From assembly GCF_017313265.1 (NCBI RefSeq), contig NZ_JAFLQZ010000016.1, forward strand, positions 62,001 to 126,000: DNA of 64,000 nt, written 5' to 3'. Origin of the DNA: Hymenobacter telluris. Lineage in GTDB: Bacteria > Bacteroidota > Bacteroidia > Cytophagales > Hymenobacteraceae. A program made the translations under genes and the position numbers. The first letter of the stretch is position 1. Each line of letters begins with the position of its first letter. Under the pieces are notes generated by a model, which worked only from the letters and a program-made list of their open reading frames with translations, was not told the origin of the DNA and made no database searches. Of this stretch, positions 26,486-36,938 are shown one piece after another.

Positions 26486-27526
26486 TCAAAGTAAAGGAAG
26501 TTGTACCCGAAACCAGCCGTTTTCGGCTTGTACTTCTACAGCGTGCGGGGCTTGCAGTAGCTCGTAGCGGTGGCGCACGTTACGCAGGCCGGTGCCGGTG
26601 CCCGGTGCCAGGCCCGCCGTGCGGGGCCGAAGCGTGTTTTCCACCACCAGAAACTGGCCGGCGGCATCACTGGCAAGGCGTAGTTCGAGCGGGTGCTCCC
26701 GCGAGGCTACGTTGTGCTTCAGCGCGTTTTCCACCAGCAGCTGCACGCTCAACGGGGCCACGTGGCGGGTGAGCAACTCAGGCAGTATCTGCTGGCTAAC
26801 GCGCAGGTTGTCGCGGAAGCGGGCTTTGTGCAGCGCCAGATAGGTAGCCACAAATTCCAGCTCTTCGCTAAGTGGCACGGTGGGGGTGGAGCGGGCCAGC
26901 AGCACGTAGCGGTACACGTCAGCAAGCTGCTCCACAAACTGCTGGGCGGGCTCGTTTTCGGGCTCGATGAGGGCTGAGAGTGTATTCAGGGAATTGAACA
27001 GGAAGTGTGGGTCGAGCTGGCTTTGCAGCACTTCGAGTTGGCTGCGGGTGCCGGCGCTTTGCAGCTGCTCGGCGCGGCGCACGTTCTGGGCCCACTGCTG
27101 AAACAGATTCCAGCTTTCGTAGATGAGCTGAATGACGATGGTGGGCACCATGTTCAACCCGAACTCGAACAGAAACGCACTGAGCGTGAGGCGCCCGCCT
27201 TGTGCCCGCGCCGCCAGCAGGCCAATGCCCAGCGTCACGAGGGCCGTGACGGAAGTGTTGATAAGCGCCAACGACCAGAGCCGCCGGGTGGTTTGCTCGA
27301 CCCGCGGAAAGCGCCGAAACAATAGCCGCCACAAGGCCCGGCCCGTCAGCCAGAACGTGGTGGTGATGGCCGTTGAAACCACCCACGCCCCCAGCACTTC
27401 CGGCACCGACTGCACCCGCGTCAGCCCCCGCGGCAGCAGCGCCAACATGCCCAGCACCGGAATGCCTATCAGCAGAAACCAACGGTCATTCATGAAAACA
27501 AGGGGGCGTTCGGCGGGCAGCGGCAT
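26486..27526 (-). CDS. LytS-type sensor histidine kinase (second copy)
   Basis: The 346-residue kinase has four membrane segments (about residues 15-32, 45-62, 85-106 and 115-135), a linker helix, then the His_kinase block with His174 (QSQLDPHFLFNSLNTL). The ATPase part has LLVENALKHN and GTGTGLRNVRHRYELL. A second in-frame ATG eleven codons later (MNDRWFLLIG) is an equally good start. The gene begins 11 bases after the alpha/beta hydrolase gene ends, so the two are co-transcribed, and the LytTR regulator follows. Confidence 0.88.
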   Translation of the reverse strand: MPLPAERPLVFMNDRWFLLIGIPVLGMLALLPRGLTRVQSVPEVLGAWVVSTAITTTFWLTGRALWRLLFRRFPRVEQTTRRLWSLALINTSVTALVTLGIGLLAARAQGGRLTLSAFLFEFGLNMVPTIVIQLIYESWNLFQQWAQNVRRAEQLQSAGTRSQLEVLQSQLDPHFLFNSLNTLSALIEPENEPAQQFVEQLADVYRYVLLARSTPTVPLSEELEFVATYLALHKARFRDNLRVSQQILPELLTRHVAPLSVQLLVENALKHNVASREHPLELRLASDAAGQFLVVENTLRPRTAGLAPGTGTGLRNVRHRYELLQAPHAVEVQAENGWFRVQLPLL

Positions 27527-27537
27527 AGGCCAGAGGG

Positions 27538-28479
27538 TTAGCGCGGGAGCTTCTGCACGAAGCTAACAACTGCCTGCCGGAAGGCCACCGGCTGCTCCAG
27601 AAACGAGTTGTGCTTGCCCGGCAGCGTCACGGTTTGCTGCCGCGGGAGCCGGAACGTGCTGGGGGTAGCGCCGGTGGTGCGGTCGTCCTGGCCCACGATG
27701 TTGAGTACGGGCATGGTCAGGCGGGCGGTGGCGGGCCCGAAATCCTGGCCGTAGTCGGGCAGCTGGCCGCTGAAAACCTGCTGGCTGAAATCCGAATTGC
27801 TGGGTACGGCACGGGCTGCGCGGCTGGCGCGGCTGGCCAGGGAGTCGGCGGAAAACTGAAGCTGCCAGGCTAGTTTCTGCTGCTGCAAGGCGCCCATCAC
27901 CATCCCAAACCGCTGGGGCAGCGGCAGGCTGGGGTTGGGCTGCGCGGCAGCGGGCAGCAGCGAGGTACCGTAGTGCAGCATGCTTTCCAGCGAAGCCGGC
28001 GGGTTCAAAACAGCATTGGTAAGCACTAGCGCTTGCACTCGTTGCGGATAGGTGGTGGCGTAGGCCGTGGCAATAGTGCCCCCGAACGAGTGGGCCAGCA
28101 CCACCCATTTTTCCAGCCCCAACTGCTGCCGCAGCTCCTCTAAATCCTGCACCATGCGCGCCATCGAGTAGTTTTTGCGCGGCGAGCTGCCGGAGCGGCC
28201 ACTGCCGCGCTGGTCGTAGTACACCATGCGCAGCTGGTCTTCGAGGCGGTTGCCACCCAGCTTCTCAAACGAATAGCTACCCGCGCCCGGCCCGCCGTGC
28301 ACATACACGCAGGACACACCCTGGCCCGCTACCTGCACGTACAGCCGCACCGAATCAGAAGTAAGCAACGTGGTGGAACCGTTAGTGAGGAGGCGCTGAG
28401 CCTGCACGGCCGTAGTCAAGAGCAAAAGCAGCCCGAAACCCAGGAAACAGCAGCGGCATGCAGCAGAAAATCCGTTCAT
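27538..28479 (-). CDS. Secreted alpha/beta hydrolase, proline-iminopeptidase-like
   Basis: After a hydrophobic signal segment (residues 10-26, ending VQAQ) the 313-residue protein has the oxyanion-hole motif HGGPGAG (61-67), the YDQRGSGRS loop, and the nucleophile Ser131 in AHSFGGT. The acid Asp lies in the GQDDRTTGA loop and the base His in GKHNSF. HGGPG plus DQRGSGRS is typical of S33-family peptidases and related esterases. It acts in the periplasm on an unknown substrate. It heads the operon with the LytS kinase and LytTR regulator. ATG was chosen over a GTG three codons earlier. Confidence 0.85.
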   Translation of the reverse strand: MNGFSAACRCCFLGFGLLLLLTTAVQAQRLLTNGSTTLLTSDSVRLYVQVAGQGVSCVYVHGGPGAGSYSFEKLGGNRLEDQLRMVYYDQRGSGRSGSSPRKNYSMARMVQDLEELRQQLGLEKWVVLAHSFGGTIATAYATTYPQRVQALVLTNAVLNPPASLESMLHYGTSLLPAAAQPNPSLPLPQRFGMVMGALQQQKLAWQLQFSADSLASRASRAARAVPSNSDFSQQVFSGQLPDYGQDFGPATARLTMPVLNIVGQDDRTTGATPSTFRLPRQQTVTLPGKHNSFLEQPVAFRQAVVSFVQKLPR

Positions 28480-28532
28480 AACAGACACGATAAAGGCAAT
28501 AATGGATTTACAGAACTATGTCAGCCCGGCTT

Positions 28533-29396
28533 TTAGCGGCCTGCCAGCAGCGGTACGCCGTGCATGGCCTGCATAAACAAGGCCGCAACCAGGCCGGCGT
28601 AGGTGGCAGCGCCCAGCCACGTTAGGAGCACGGCGCGGCGCGGCAGTTGGCGGCTCAGCCACCAGCCCAGCAGCGGTACTACCTGCAAGGCGTGCAGCCC
28701 CAGGAAGTGCGCAATGCGAAGGTCGCCGGCGCGGGTGCTCCACCCAATACCAGGCAGGCCGGGGCCGCCGTCGGGGGCACCTACGGTGTGCTGGTTGAGG
28801 TGAATCATCATGCCGCCCAGCACGCTGCCCACTAAGAACAGCAGCAACCCCAGCCGCACGCCCCACACGTAGCCAGCCGGACCGTGCGGCCGGTGCCGCC
28901 ACACCAGATACACCGCCCACAGCGTAAGGGCCGTATTCAGCATGATAAATACTCCCATCACGGCGAATACCAGGCCGTCGAAGGCCGTAGCGCCGTTGAA
29001 GTGCGAGGTGGTACCGCGGCTGGCTTGCAGGAAGATGCACGTCTGCTCCGCTACCATGCTTAGGGCCACTCCCGCGCTCAGCCAGCGTACGGCGCGTTGG
29101 CTGGCCGCTGGCAAGTCGGCCAGCAGCCAGCCCAGGGTCCAGGCGTAGGCCAGTACCGAAAAGCTGAACTTGAGCGGTTTCACCCACACGGGTATTCCCG
29201 TTACCACGCGGTGGTCGAAAGGCAGCAGGGCCAGCGCTACCAGGGCCAAGCCCACGTTCAGCCAGCCCACCCAGCTAAGCACGGGGTTTACGCGGTACAG
29301 CACGCGCAGTGCATGAGCGGCGCGGCTTGGCCATGAGGCAGGAGCGGAACCGGTGGCCGTGGCAGTAGTCGGGGCGAAAGAGAGGGAAGTAGCCAT
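28533..29396 (-). CDS. Polytopic membrane protein of unknown function
   Basis: The 287-residue protein has about seven or eight hydrophobic helices. Conserved-looking features are P-V-W-V-K-P-L-K-F in the second loop, a His-rich segment MMIHLNQHTVGAPDGGPGLP, and ARIAHFLGLHALQ-like RIAHFLGLHALQVVPLL, with histidines on membrane helices that could bind a metal or haem. I do not recognise a named family. It lies just upstream (minus-strand order: after) of an ABA4-like membrane gene, 66 bases apart, and the two may form an operon. Confidence 0.65.
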   Translation of the reverse strand: MATSLSFAPTTATATGSAPASWPSRAAHALRVLYRVNPVLSWVGWLNVGLALVALALLPFDHRVVTGIPVWVKPLKFSFSVLAYAWTLGWLLADLPAASQRAVRWLSAGVALSMVAEQTCIFLQASRGTTSHFNGATAFDGLVFAVMGVFIMLNTALTLWAVYLVWRHRPHGPAGYVWGVRLGLLLFLVGSVLGGMMIHLNQHTVGAPDGGPGLPGIGWSTRAGDLRIAHFLGLHALQVVPLLGWWLSRQLPRRAVLLTWLGAATYAGLVAALFMQAMHGVPLLAGR

Positions 29397-29462
29397 ACAA
29401 TAGGTGCTAATTGGTTAGTTGATCGGCAGGCAGGCAGTTTGTGCTGGTGCTGGCGCCTGGCT

Positions 29463-29900
29463 TTATGCGGCCGTTGTGCCATAGAAGCGGCGCACCACGG
29501 CGTAGAGCAGCAGCCCCACCGGCCCGAACAGAAACGTGAACAGTAGGCAGGGCACCAGCAGCAAATGCGGCACGCCGCGGCGCCGCGCATCCAGGCTTTC
29601 CCAGATGCCAATACCCAAATCGAAGCACAGGTAATGCACCCAGCCGGCCAGCAGCGCCCACGGACTACGGAAAAACGCGGCCACATCCTGCAACGAGCTA
29701 AATCCGCCTTCTGAAGCGTGCGGCCCCAGGTAGTGGCTGCCAATGAGCAAGGCATACGCCACTGCCAACACCAGCGGCAGGGCGCCGCTCAGTACCACGC
29801 GGCGCGTGCCCACCCAGCGGGGCGCCAGTAGCAGCAGAGCCCAGCCCAACATAACCAGTGGGTTGGCCAGGGAAAACAGGAAGTCGGGGGTGAAAGCCAT
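29463..29900 (-). CDS. ABA4-like (DUF4281) membrane protein
   Basis: The 145-residue protein has four hydrophobic helices and the family end motif FDLGIGIWESLDARRRGVPH followed by LLVPCLLFTFLFGPVGLLLY, which is the hallmark of ABA4-like/DUF4281 proteins. In plants ABA4 is needed for neoxanthin formation; the bacterial role is not known, but a link to carotenoids would fit a pigmented organism. MAFTPDFLFSLANPL is the natural start; a longer upstream frame is Arg/Ser-rich. It is followed on the same strand by the unknown membrane protein gene. Confidence 0.75.
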   Translation of the reverse strand: MAFTPDFLFSLANPLVMLGWALLLLAPRWVGTRRVVLSGALPLVLAVAYALLIGSHYLGPHASEGGFSSLQDVAAFFRSPWALLAGWVHYLCFDLGIGIWESLDARRRGVPHLLLVPCLLFTFLFGPVGLLLYAVVRRFYGTTAA

Positions 29901-30077
29901 AGCAGCGTATCGGTTGGATGACGAGCCTAAACTACTACCTGGCCGGCGGCGGCGCATGCGCAAACCAGGTGAACCGACAGCGTAAGGCGGCGAACCGTAT
30001 GGCGGTGGTGGGTGAGGCGTTACGACTTTCGGGGAGCCGGCTTACAACTTCGCCGGTATCTGGCCGTAACTTGCGGC

Positions 30078-30797
30078 GTGAAACTGCCGATTCGATATGC
30101 AAGGCCGCTAGGATTGGCCCTGGGGTTTGGCCTATGCCAAGCCGGTACAGCTCAGGCGTACGAGTTGCCCGTTGCTCCTGCTGCCCTGCACGACAGCGTA
30201 ACCGTACGGCAGGCCCACCGGCGGTTCACGTTTCAGCTCGACATCCGCAATTCCATCATCAACCACCGCGTTGTGACGCTGCCCGGCCTGAAGCTGGGCA
30301 TCGAGTGGCGCGGCCGAATCCGGACGGGCCTCGGGGTATATCTGCTCAGCAACGGCATTCCGTCGCGCCAGCCTATTCCGGCTGAGTTGCCCGCCGCCAC
30401 TGCCGCTGAGCTGCGCTTGCGTTACGTGGCGGGCTTTGGCGAGTACGTGGTGCTGGGTAATCCGCGCTGGGAGCTTACCAATCAGCTTCAGCTTGGGGTA
30501 GGCAAAACCTACGCCCACTACGAACTGCCCGATGGCAGCGTGGTTCGTTCCCCGAAACGGGTTATTTGGTTGGTTGAGCCTTCTATTGCTGCCCAAATGC
30601 GGGTGTACCGCTGGCTGGCGCTGGGCACGGGGCTGGGCTGGCGGCAGCCGGTGTTTGTGAATAGCCTCACCCAGCGCGAACTAAACGGCCCCGTGTTCTA
30701 CGGCCGCGTCAAGGTTTCGCTCGGCGACTTATACAAAATAGTCCGTGGCCGGGAGCGGGTATTCAGCCAGCGTGGCCTGCGCCGCTCTGAGTGGTAG
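30078..30797 (+). CDS. Predicted outer-membrane or secreted protein of unknown function
   Basis: Using the GTG start the 239-residue product has a signal peptide (VKLPIRYARPLGLALGFGL, cut at TAQA). The mature part shows alternating polar/non-polar strands (for example FTFQLDIRNSIINHRVV and LGIEWRGRIRTGLGVYLLS, ending FYGRVKVSLGDLYKIVRG), which suggests a small outer-membrane beta-barrel. A longer frame reaches back 22 codons but lacks a signal sequence at its N-terminus. No family is recognised. Confidence 0.6.
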   Translation: MKLPIRYARPLGLALGFGLCQAGTAQAYELPVAPAALHDSVTVRQAHRRFTFQLDIRNSIINHRVVTLPGLKLGIEWRGRIRTGLGVYLLSNGIPSRQPIPAELPAATAAELRLRYVAGFGEYVVLGNPRWELTNQLQLGVGKTYAHYELPDGSVVRSPKRVIWLVEPSIAAQMRVYRWLALGTGLGWRQPVFVNSLTQRELNGPVFYGRVKVSLGDLYKIVRGRERVFSQRGLRRSEW

Positions 30798-30845
30798 CGC
30801 GGGTGCGTAGCCAGGCGGGCAGTACCCTGCACTGGTACCCCAAAG

Positions 30846-30873
30846 CCCTGCCTCCTGAAAGCAGGAAGCAGGG
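30846..30873 (-). terminator. Hairpin downstream of pckA
   Basis: Twelve-base arms (CCCTGCCTCCTG and CAGGAAGCAGGG, one mismatch) with a four-base loop lie about 30 bases past the pckA stop codon. The T-run is weak, so the terminator role is likely but not certain. Confidence 0.45.
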
Positions 30874-30904
30874 CGGGCCGGATAACAAGGAATTGGGGGG
30901 AAGA

Positions 30905-32521
<1,617 letters not shown>

Positions 32522-32861
32522 ACGGTTAAGGTGAAATGTGGGAAATTGGGAAAACCGAAAATCTGAGGGGAAAGACAGAGCCGGGTGGGCTCCGAAACGG
32601 ACATACCTCTTCCTGCTTCGGCCGCGGTGCTAAGCGGACAAAAAAAACATGCAGGAAATCTGGTGGAAAAAGCCCGTTAAATAGCCCAGGCGCTGTGCTT
32701 CCGAAAACGCCATTAAGCTTATGTCAAAACTACAATCCAACTTCTGGCTTGAATAACATATTTCGCTATTTTACCAGGACAAAACAAACATCTTTGTTTT
32801 TCTATTGTCTGCTGGCGGCCTTCGCGCCCGTTTGGTCTCACTTTATTTCTCTCTCGTCCCG
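32522..32861. promoter_or_regulatory. Divergent intergenic region of pckA and the AraC gene
   Basis: No gene is seen in these 340 bases. The part next to the AraC gene is AT-rich. On the minus strand TAGTTTTG (32725-32732) is a perfect TAnnTTTG -7 box for pckA, with no clear -33 partner and a leader of about 200 bases. On the plus strand CATCTTTG (32789-32796) is a possible -7 box for the regulator, 66 bases before its ATG. Confidence 0.4.
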
Positions 32862-33773
32862 ATGCCCAAAGAAATAGCCCACTACAACGGCCTCTACGGC
32901 GACGACAAGGCGCAGGTGTCGCACACTTATATCTATAGCCAGCTGATTGGGCAGCGCAACCGCACCACCACCTGGGGCCTGAAGCCGCATTTGCACGGCA
33001 ACCTCTACCAGCTGTTTTTTCTGGAGGCCGGGCAGGCCACCCTCGATACCAGCGCCGACCCGGTGGAGTTGCGCACGCCCTGCGTGGTGCTGATTCCGTC
33101 CAACACGGTGCACGCCTTCACGTTTAGCCCGCAAGTGCGCGGCCGTTCCCTCACCGTAGCCGACGCCCTACTCGACACGATTCTGCAAGTCAGCCCGGCT
33201 ATTCTTATCGAACTCAACAGCGTATATGTGCTCACCGATTTCACCGAGGAAGAAAGCTTTGCCGAGCTACTGAGCCTGGAACGCGCCATTCACGCCGAAA
33301 TGCACTCCCAATTGCCCGAGAAGCAATTGGCGCTGAATGGGTATTTCAAGCTGCTGTTTGTGAAGCTGTTCCGCTTGCTCAAGCACCAGCAAAACAAGGC
33401 CAAAGGCAGCTCCAACCGCAACCTGCACTACTTCCACGAGTTCCAGAAAAGCGTGGCCCGCGCCGCGCCGTTCGAGAAAAAGATTTCGCAATACGCCCAG
33501 GAACTCAACATTACGGCCGTGCACCTGAACCGCATCTGCCAGGCCGTGAAAGGCCGCTCGGCGCTGGAAATCGTGAATGCCAACACCATCCGGCGCGCCC
33601 ACAACCACCTGGTGTACACCTCCTCCTCGATTTCCGAAATTGCTTACACCCTGCAATTTGCCGATTCCAGCTACTTCACGCGCTTTTTCCGCAAGCACAC
33701 CGGCCTCTCGCCAATGGCCTACCGCGCCCGCGCCTACCACGACGAAAAGCAGAGCCAACAGCCGGATGCGTGA
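32862..33773 (+). CDS. AraC-family transcriptional regulator (PobA/HpaA-like)
   Basis: The 303-residue protein has an N-terminal cupin-type sensing domain (PHLHGNLYQLFFLEAGQ, then PCVVLIPSNTVHAF), a helical linker and a C-terminal AraC double helix-turn-helix (about residues 200-295) with TAVHLNRICQAVKGRSALEI and EIAYTLQFADSSYFTRFFRK-type second helix. This plan is that of PobA/HpaA-like regulators, which respond to aromatic acids, but no aromatic-catabolism gene lies nearby. It is divergent from pckA. The start is the ATG just before the sensing domain. Confidence 0.88.
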   Translation: MPKEIAHYNGLYGDDKAQVSHTYIYSQLIGQRNRTTTWGLKPHLHGNLYQLFFLEAGQATLDTSADPVELRTPCVVLIPSNTVHAFTFSPQVRGRSLTVADALLDTILQVSPAILIELNSVYVLTDFTEEESFAELLSLERAIHAEMHSQLPEKQLALNGYFKLLFVKLFRLLKHQQNKAKGSSNRNLHYFHEFQKSVARAAPFEKKISQYAQELNITAVHLNRICQAVKGRSALEIVNANTIRRAHNHLVYTSSSISEIAYTLQFADSSYFTRFFRKHTGLSPMAYRARAYHDEKQSQQPDA

Positions 33774-33936
33774 CCAATGAAACCTTCCGGTAGTGCAGGT
33801 TGGTTCTCAGTCGGTCGGCACTTATTAATTCATATGTTTACTTTGTTGCTGGCGAGGCCTCAACCGAAATAAGTAAGTCGCCTGCTCGTTTTATTGGTGC
33901 GGCTAACCCGCCGTTACTTTTCAGTTTCCTGCTCTT

Positions 33937-34503
33937 ATGAAGTATACTCTTCCTTCCCTACGTTTCTGGCGGCCCCTGACTGGCGGCTTGCTCATGCTTG
34001 TTGCTCCCTTGCTGCTAGCTTCCTGTGATGATAACAGCAGCGACTACGAGCTATTGCAAGCGCAGGCTTTGGCGCGGCAGAAAGAAGTCCGTGCGGCCGA
34101 TTCGCTGGTCATCAACAAGTACATTGCCGATAGTAGCTTAACCAACGTGCAGCGGCAGCCTTCTGGCTTATGTATCGTGTTCAAGAACACTGGTACAGGT
34201 GATGTGCCAGCCGCAAGCCAAACGGTGTCAGTGGTATACAGAGGCGCGTTCATCAACGCCTTCAGCAACCGCGTGTTTGATCAGTCACCCCTTGTAGATG
34301 GCAAGCGCGAGCCATTCAAGTTTGTTATAGGACAAGGGCGGGTAATTCCTGGCTTCGACCAAGGTATTTCGCTGATGCGCAAAGGACAAAAGGCCATCCT
34401 GTTGATGCCTTCTTACTTAGCCTACGGCCCGAACGGAGCCAGCACAATTCCGGCGGATTCCCCTCTGCGCTTTGATGTAGAACTGACCGACATTACGCGT
34501 TAG
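33937..34503 (+). CDS. FKBP-type peptidyl-prolyl isomerase lipoprotein
   Basis: The 188-residue lipoprotein (signal ending LLLASC) has an FKBP domain at about residues 75-188: VSVVYRGAFI, VFDQSP, FVIGQGRVIPGFDQGISLMRKGQKAILLMPS, LAYGPNG and PLRFDVELTDI. FKBPs speed proline cis/trans isomerisation and act as folding helpers, here at the outer or inner membrane periplasmic face. A TTG-N18-TACTTTTC pair (33894-33922) just upstream resembles a promoter. The gene ends in a 30-base perfect hairpin shared with menE on the other strand. Confidence 0.9.
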   Translation: MKYTLPSLRFWRPLTGGLLMLVAPLLLASCDDNSSDYELLQAQALARQKEVRAADSLVINKYIADSSLTNVQRQPSGLCIVFKNTGTGDVPAASQTVSVVYRGAFINAFSNRVFDQSPLVDGKREPFKFVIGQGRVIPGFDQGISLMRKGQKAILLMPSYLAYGPNGASTIPADSPLRFDVELTDITR

Positions 34504-34524
34504 GATACCGCGTACTAATCTTTA

Positions 34525-34587
34525 GTAAACACGAAGGGCTCGGGTTGAAACATGCAACATGTTTCAACCCGAGCCCTTCGTGTTTAC
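34525..34587. terminator. Perfect 30-bp bidirectional terminator hairpin
   Basis: Arms of 30 perfectly paired bases (starting GTAAACACGAAGGGCTCGGG) with a three-base loop lie between the convergent FKBP and menE genes. The GC-rich middle and A/T-rich outer ends fit a two-way terminator of unusual length. Confidence 0.85.
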
Positions 34588-34605
34588 AAGCAATAGCCTG
34601 ATGAA

Positions 34606-35742
34606 TTACTCCTCGGTTTCAGTGGCAATGGGCAGGCCCTGCAACGTGGCTAAGCGGTTGAGTTTACCGGAAGCTGTGGTTTGAAACTGCGGTATGTATA
34701 CTAGCTCACGAGGCCGCTCGTACTTGCCCAGGCGTTTGCGCAACAAAGTCATGAGCTGTTGCTGCTGTGCATCCGGCAGCGGTTCGCCTTCCAGGTAGGC
34801 CGTTACTTGTTCGCCCAGCCGCTCATCGGGGCGGCCGGCAATGAATACGCGGCGGCCCGGCAAATCCAGTTCGGCCAGGGCTACTTCCAGCACTTGCTCC
34901 ACCTTTTCGGCCTGCACTTTCACGCCGCCGCTGTTTATCACGAAGTCCACCCGGCCCAGCCATTCGAAGCTGTGGGCGTCGAGCAATTTTATTCGGTCGT
35001 TGGTGGTGATGAGTTGGTCGTCGGTGACGTCGGCGCGGACGGTGAGGCAGCCGCGCGCGTCTTGCGCTGCATGAATGCCGGGCAGCACGCGGTAGGCGGT
35101 GGCCGGGGCAGCGCCGTTGAGGCGGCGCAGCGCAATGTGGGAGGCGGTTTCGGTCATGCCATACGTGAGGTACACCGGCACCGTCAGCTTCCTGATTTCC
35201 TTGGCCAGGCTGGCATCTACGGCAGCGCCACCCACCAATATGGCTTTCATCTGGTTGAGGCGCGGGGCGTGCCCGGCGGCCAGCACCGCCCGCAGTTGTA
35301 GGGGTACGAAGGAAGTGAAATCGAACTGCGCTTCGGCGGGTACCAGCGCCAATGGGTCGGCCTGGGGCTCTACAATGGTGAGGTGCATGCGCCGCTCAAA
35401 GCCGCGCACCAGCATCATCATACCGCCCACAAACTCGCAGTTTAGGCACACCAGCATCCGGTCCGCCGGCCCCAAGTCGAAATAGTCGCCGGTGCGGCGG
35501 GCCGAGGCTTCCAGCTGGTGGCGTTTCATCAGCACTGGCTGGGGCTGGCCCGTGGAGCCGCTGGTGTGCAAGGCCACGTCTTGGGTGCCGTTCAGCCACT
35601 GCCGGCAGAAATCCAGCACCTTGGCCTCGTAGCCGTTCAGCTCGAAGCGGGTAGTGGCGGGGTATTGCTGAATATCAGCGTAGTGAAATTCGCGGCCGTT
35701 GAGCAGCAAAGAGTCAGGAAGTAAATCGGAAGTGGAAGCCAT
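34606..35742 (-). CDS. menE: o-Succinylbenzoate-CoA ligase (MenE), short Bacteroidota form
   Basis: This 378-residue AMP-forming acyl-CoA ligase shows the phosphate loop LHTSGSTGQPQP (58-69), the YGMTETASHIALR motif, the D in NDRIKLLD, GRVDFVINSGGVKVQ, and the Lys in TASGKLNR near the end. It is shorter than E. coli-type MenE (about 450), as is usual for Bacteroidota enzymes found with men genes. It activates o-succinylbenzoate for ring closure by MenB. Other men genes lie 3 kb away on the same strand. A small membrane protein gene just upstream (28-base gap) shares its transcript. Confidence 0.85.
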   Translation of the reverse strand: MASTSDLLPDSLLLNGREFHYADIQQYPATTRFELNGYEAKVLDFCRQWLNGTQDVALHTSGSTGQPQPVLMKRHQLEASARRTGDYFDLGPADRMLVCLNCEFVGGMMMLVRGFERRMHLTIVEPQADPLALVPAEAQFDFTSFVPLQLRAVLAAGHAPRLNQMKAILVGGAAVDASLAKEIRKLTVPVYLTYGMTETASHIALRRLNGAAPATAYRVLPGIHAAQDARGCLTVRADVTDDQLITTNDRIKLLDAHSFEWLGRVDFVINSGGVKVQAEKVEQVLEVALAELDLPGRRVFIAGRPDERLGEQVTAYLEGEPLPDAQQQQLMTLLRKRLGKYERPRELVYIPQFQTTASGKLNRLATLQGLPIATETEE

Positions 35743-35770
35743 TACAGAAGAGGAAAAGGTAGGCGCAAAC

Positions 35771-36220
35771 TTAGCTGAGCAGCCACCGCTGATACGTTTT
35801 CGCCGAAGGTAAGGTCAGATAAGCCAATGCCCCCAGCAATACGCCCGCCGCCGCCAAATCGAGCGAGGCCCGCGTGAAGACGTACGAAATGAGGAGGGGC
35901 AGGGCAAGCAAGCTTAGTAAGCTGTTGTGCAAAAACACCCGGCTCTGGTACAGCCGCAGGTTTTGTTCGGCGGGCCGCCGCAGATTCGGCTGCAACCGTC
36001 GGGCCACCACGTACAGCAGCCCGCCCAGCAGCAAGAGCACCGCTGCCAGCAGCAACAGCACCGGCCACGACGCCAGCCGTGGCTGCGGGGCGCTACCTGT
36101 GGCCGCTTGGCTGCTGCCCGCCAGCACCACGCTGCCCATCAGCAGTGCCTGCACCAAATAGTGCAGCCAGTGCCGCCCCCGGATGCGCCGGATGGCTTGA
36201 TGGAAATCAGCGTCGGTCAT
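35771..36220 (-). CDS. Small membrane protein upstream of menE
   Basis: The 149-residue product has a basic N-terminus (HQAIRRIRGRHWLHYL) and four hydrophobic helices. The RxxRPAEQNLRLYQSRVFLHNSLLSL segment between helices two and three is its most distinctive part. I do not recognise the family. It starts the transcript that continues into menE 28 bases later, which hints at a link with menaquinone or membrane metabolism, but it does not resemble MenA (too short) or MenC. Confidence 0.65.
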   Translation of the reverse strand: MTDADFHQAIRRIRGRHWLHYLVQALLMGSVVLAGSSQAATGSAPQPRLASWPVLLLLAAVLLLLGGLLYVVARRLQPNLRRPAEQNLRLYQSRVFLHNSLLSLLALPLLISYVFTRASLDLAAAGVLLGALAYLTLPSAKTYQRWLLS

Positions 36221-36375
36221 GGGTGGGGAGGCCGGGAGGAAAGGCGGTGAAGGGCGGTGTCAACAAACAAATCAGCATACGAAGCTGCGGCGCGGAAGGC
36301 GGAGAAAACAAGATGGAGCTTGACATCCGGTAAAGAAAAACGTACCTTAAAATCAATCACCAACCTCCCGCCACC

Positions 36376-36591
36376 ATGAAAGCCACCGTTCTAAGTCCGT
36401 TTGCTGGCGCCCGCACCTTCGTATTTCGGCGCTACCTTACGCTCCGTTATCAGCTTATTTCTGCCACCGAGTTGGCCGCTCAGGCAGCTCGCCGGGCTCG
36501 TAAGCTGCGCAAGAAGGAAGTGAAGAACGAACGGTTACGCAACTTCTTTGGCTGGTGCGAAGGCTGTGCGGCCTACGGCTCCATATTCTAG
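36376..36591 (+). CDS. Small basic protein of unknown function (71 aa)
   Basis: The product is short and very basic in its middle (AAQAARRARKLRKKEVKNERLRNF, read in two helices), ending in an aromatic/Cys-containing tail (FGWCEGCAAYGSIF). No family is recognised. A TTG-N20-TACCTTAA pair (36320-36350) 26 bases before the ATG resembles a weak promoter, which mildly supports expression. It may be a spurious frame. Confidence 0.4.
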   Translation: MKATVLSPFAGARTFVFRRYLTLRYQLISATELAAQAARRARKLRKKEVKNERLRNFFGWCEGCAAYGSIF

Positions 36592-36671
36592 ATTTTAGCA
36601 GACTTCTGCATAAGAAAACCGCCACCTTAATGAGTGGTGACTTTCGTTTTAATAAAAATAGGGGAGAAAAT

Positions 36672-36938
36672 CTATCGTGCACTTTCGATTAAGAAAATCG
36701 AAAGAACCGGGGTCATCAACAACAGCATTATGAACAGGTAAGTTTTTCTTTCTTTCTGCACTCGTAAAGCTGCGATAAAAAAACTGATGAGATAAACCAC
36801 GACGATGATGGCTGTAATAAAGCCTAGTCCAATAGATGCTGTAGCACCTGCATAATTATTGTCATATGGCTTCCAGTACATAAAGTGGATAAAGTAAATC
36901 CACCATAAGACATATAGTAGCAGGAAAAATCTTGTCAT
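36672..36938 (-). CDS. Small membrane protein (88 aa), AT-rich gene
   Basis: The product has three hydrophobic helices (MTRFFLLLYVLWWIYFI, a central GFITAIIVVVYLISFF and a C-terminal FIMLLLMTPVLSIFLI) separated by short charged loops. It is clearly AT-rich in all codon positions, unlike the men genes on either side, so it may have been gained by transfer. No family is recognised. Confidence 0.55.
   Translation of the reverse strand: MTRFFLLLYVLWWIYFIHFMYWKPYDNNYAGATASIGLGFITAIIVVVYLISFFIAALRVQKERKTYLFIMLLLMTPVLSIFLIESAR

Noticed and set aside
35771..36220. MenA or MenC encoded before menE
   Set aside because: The product has only 149 residues and four helices and lacks the Asp-rich prenyltransferase motifs and any enolase-fold motif.
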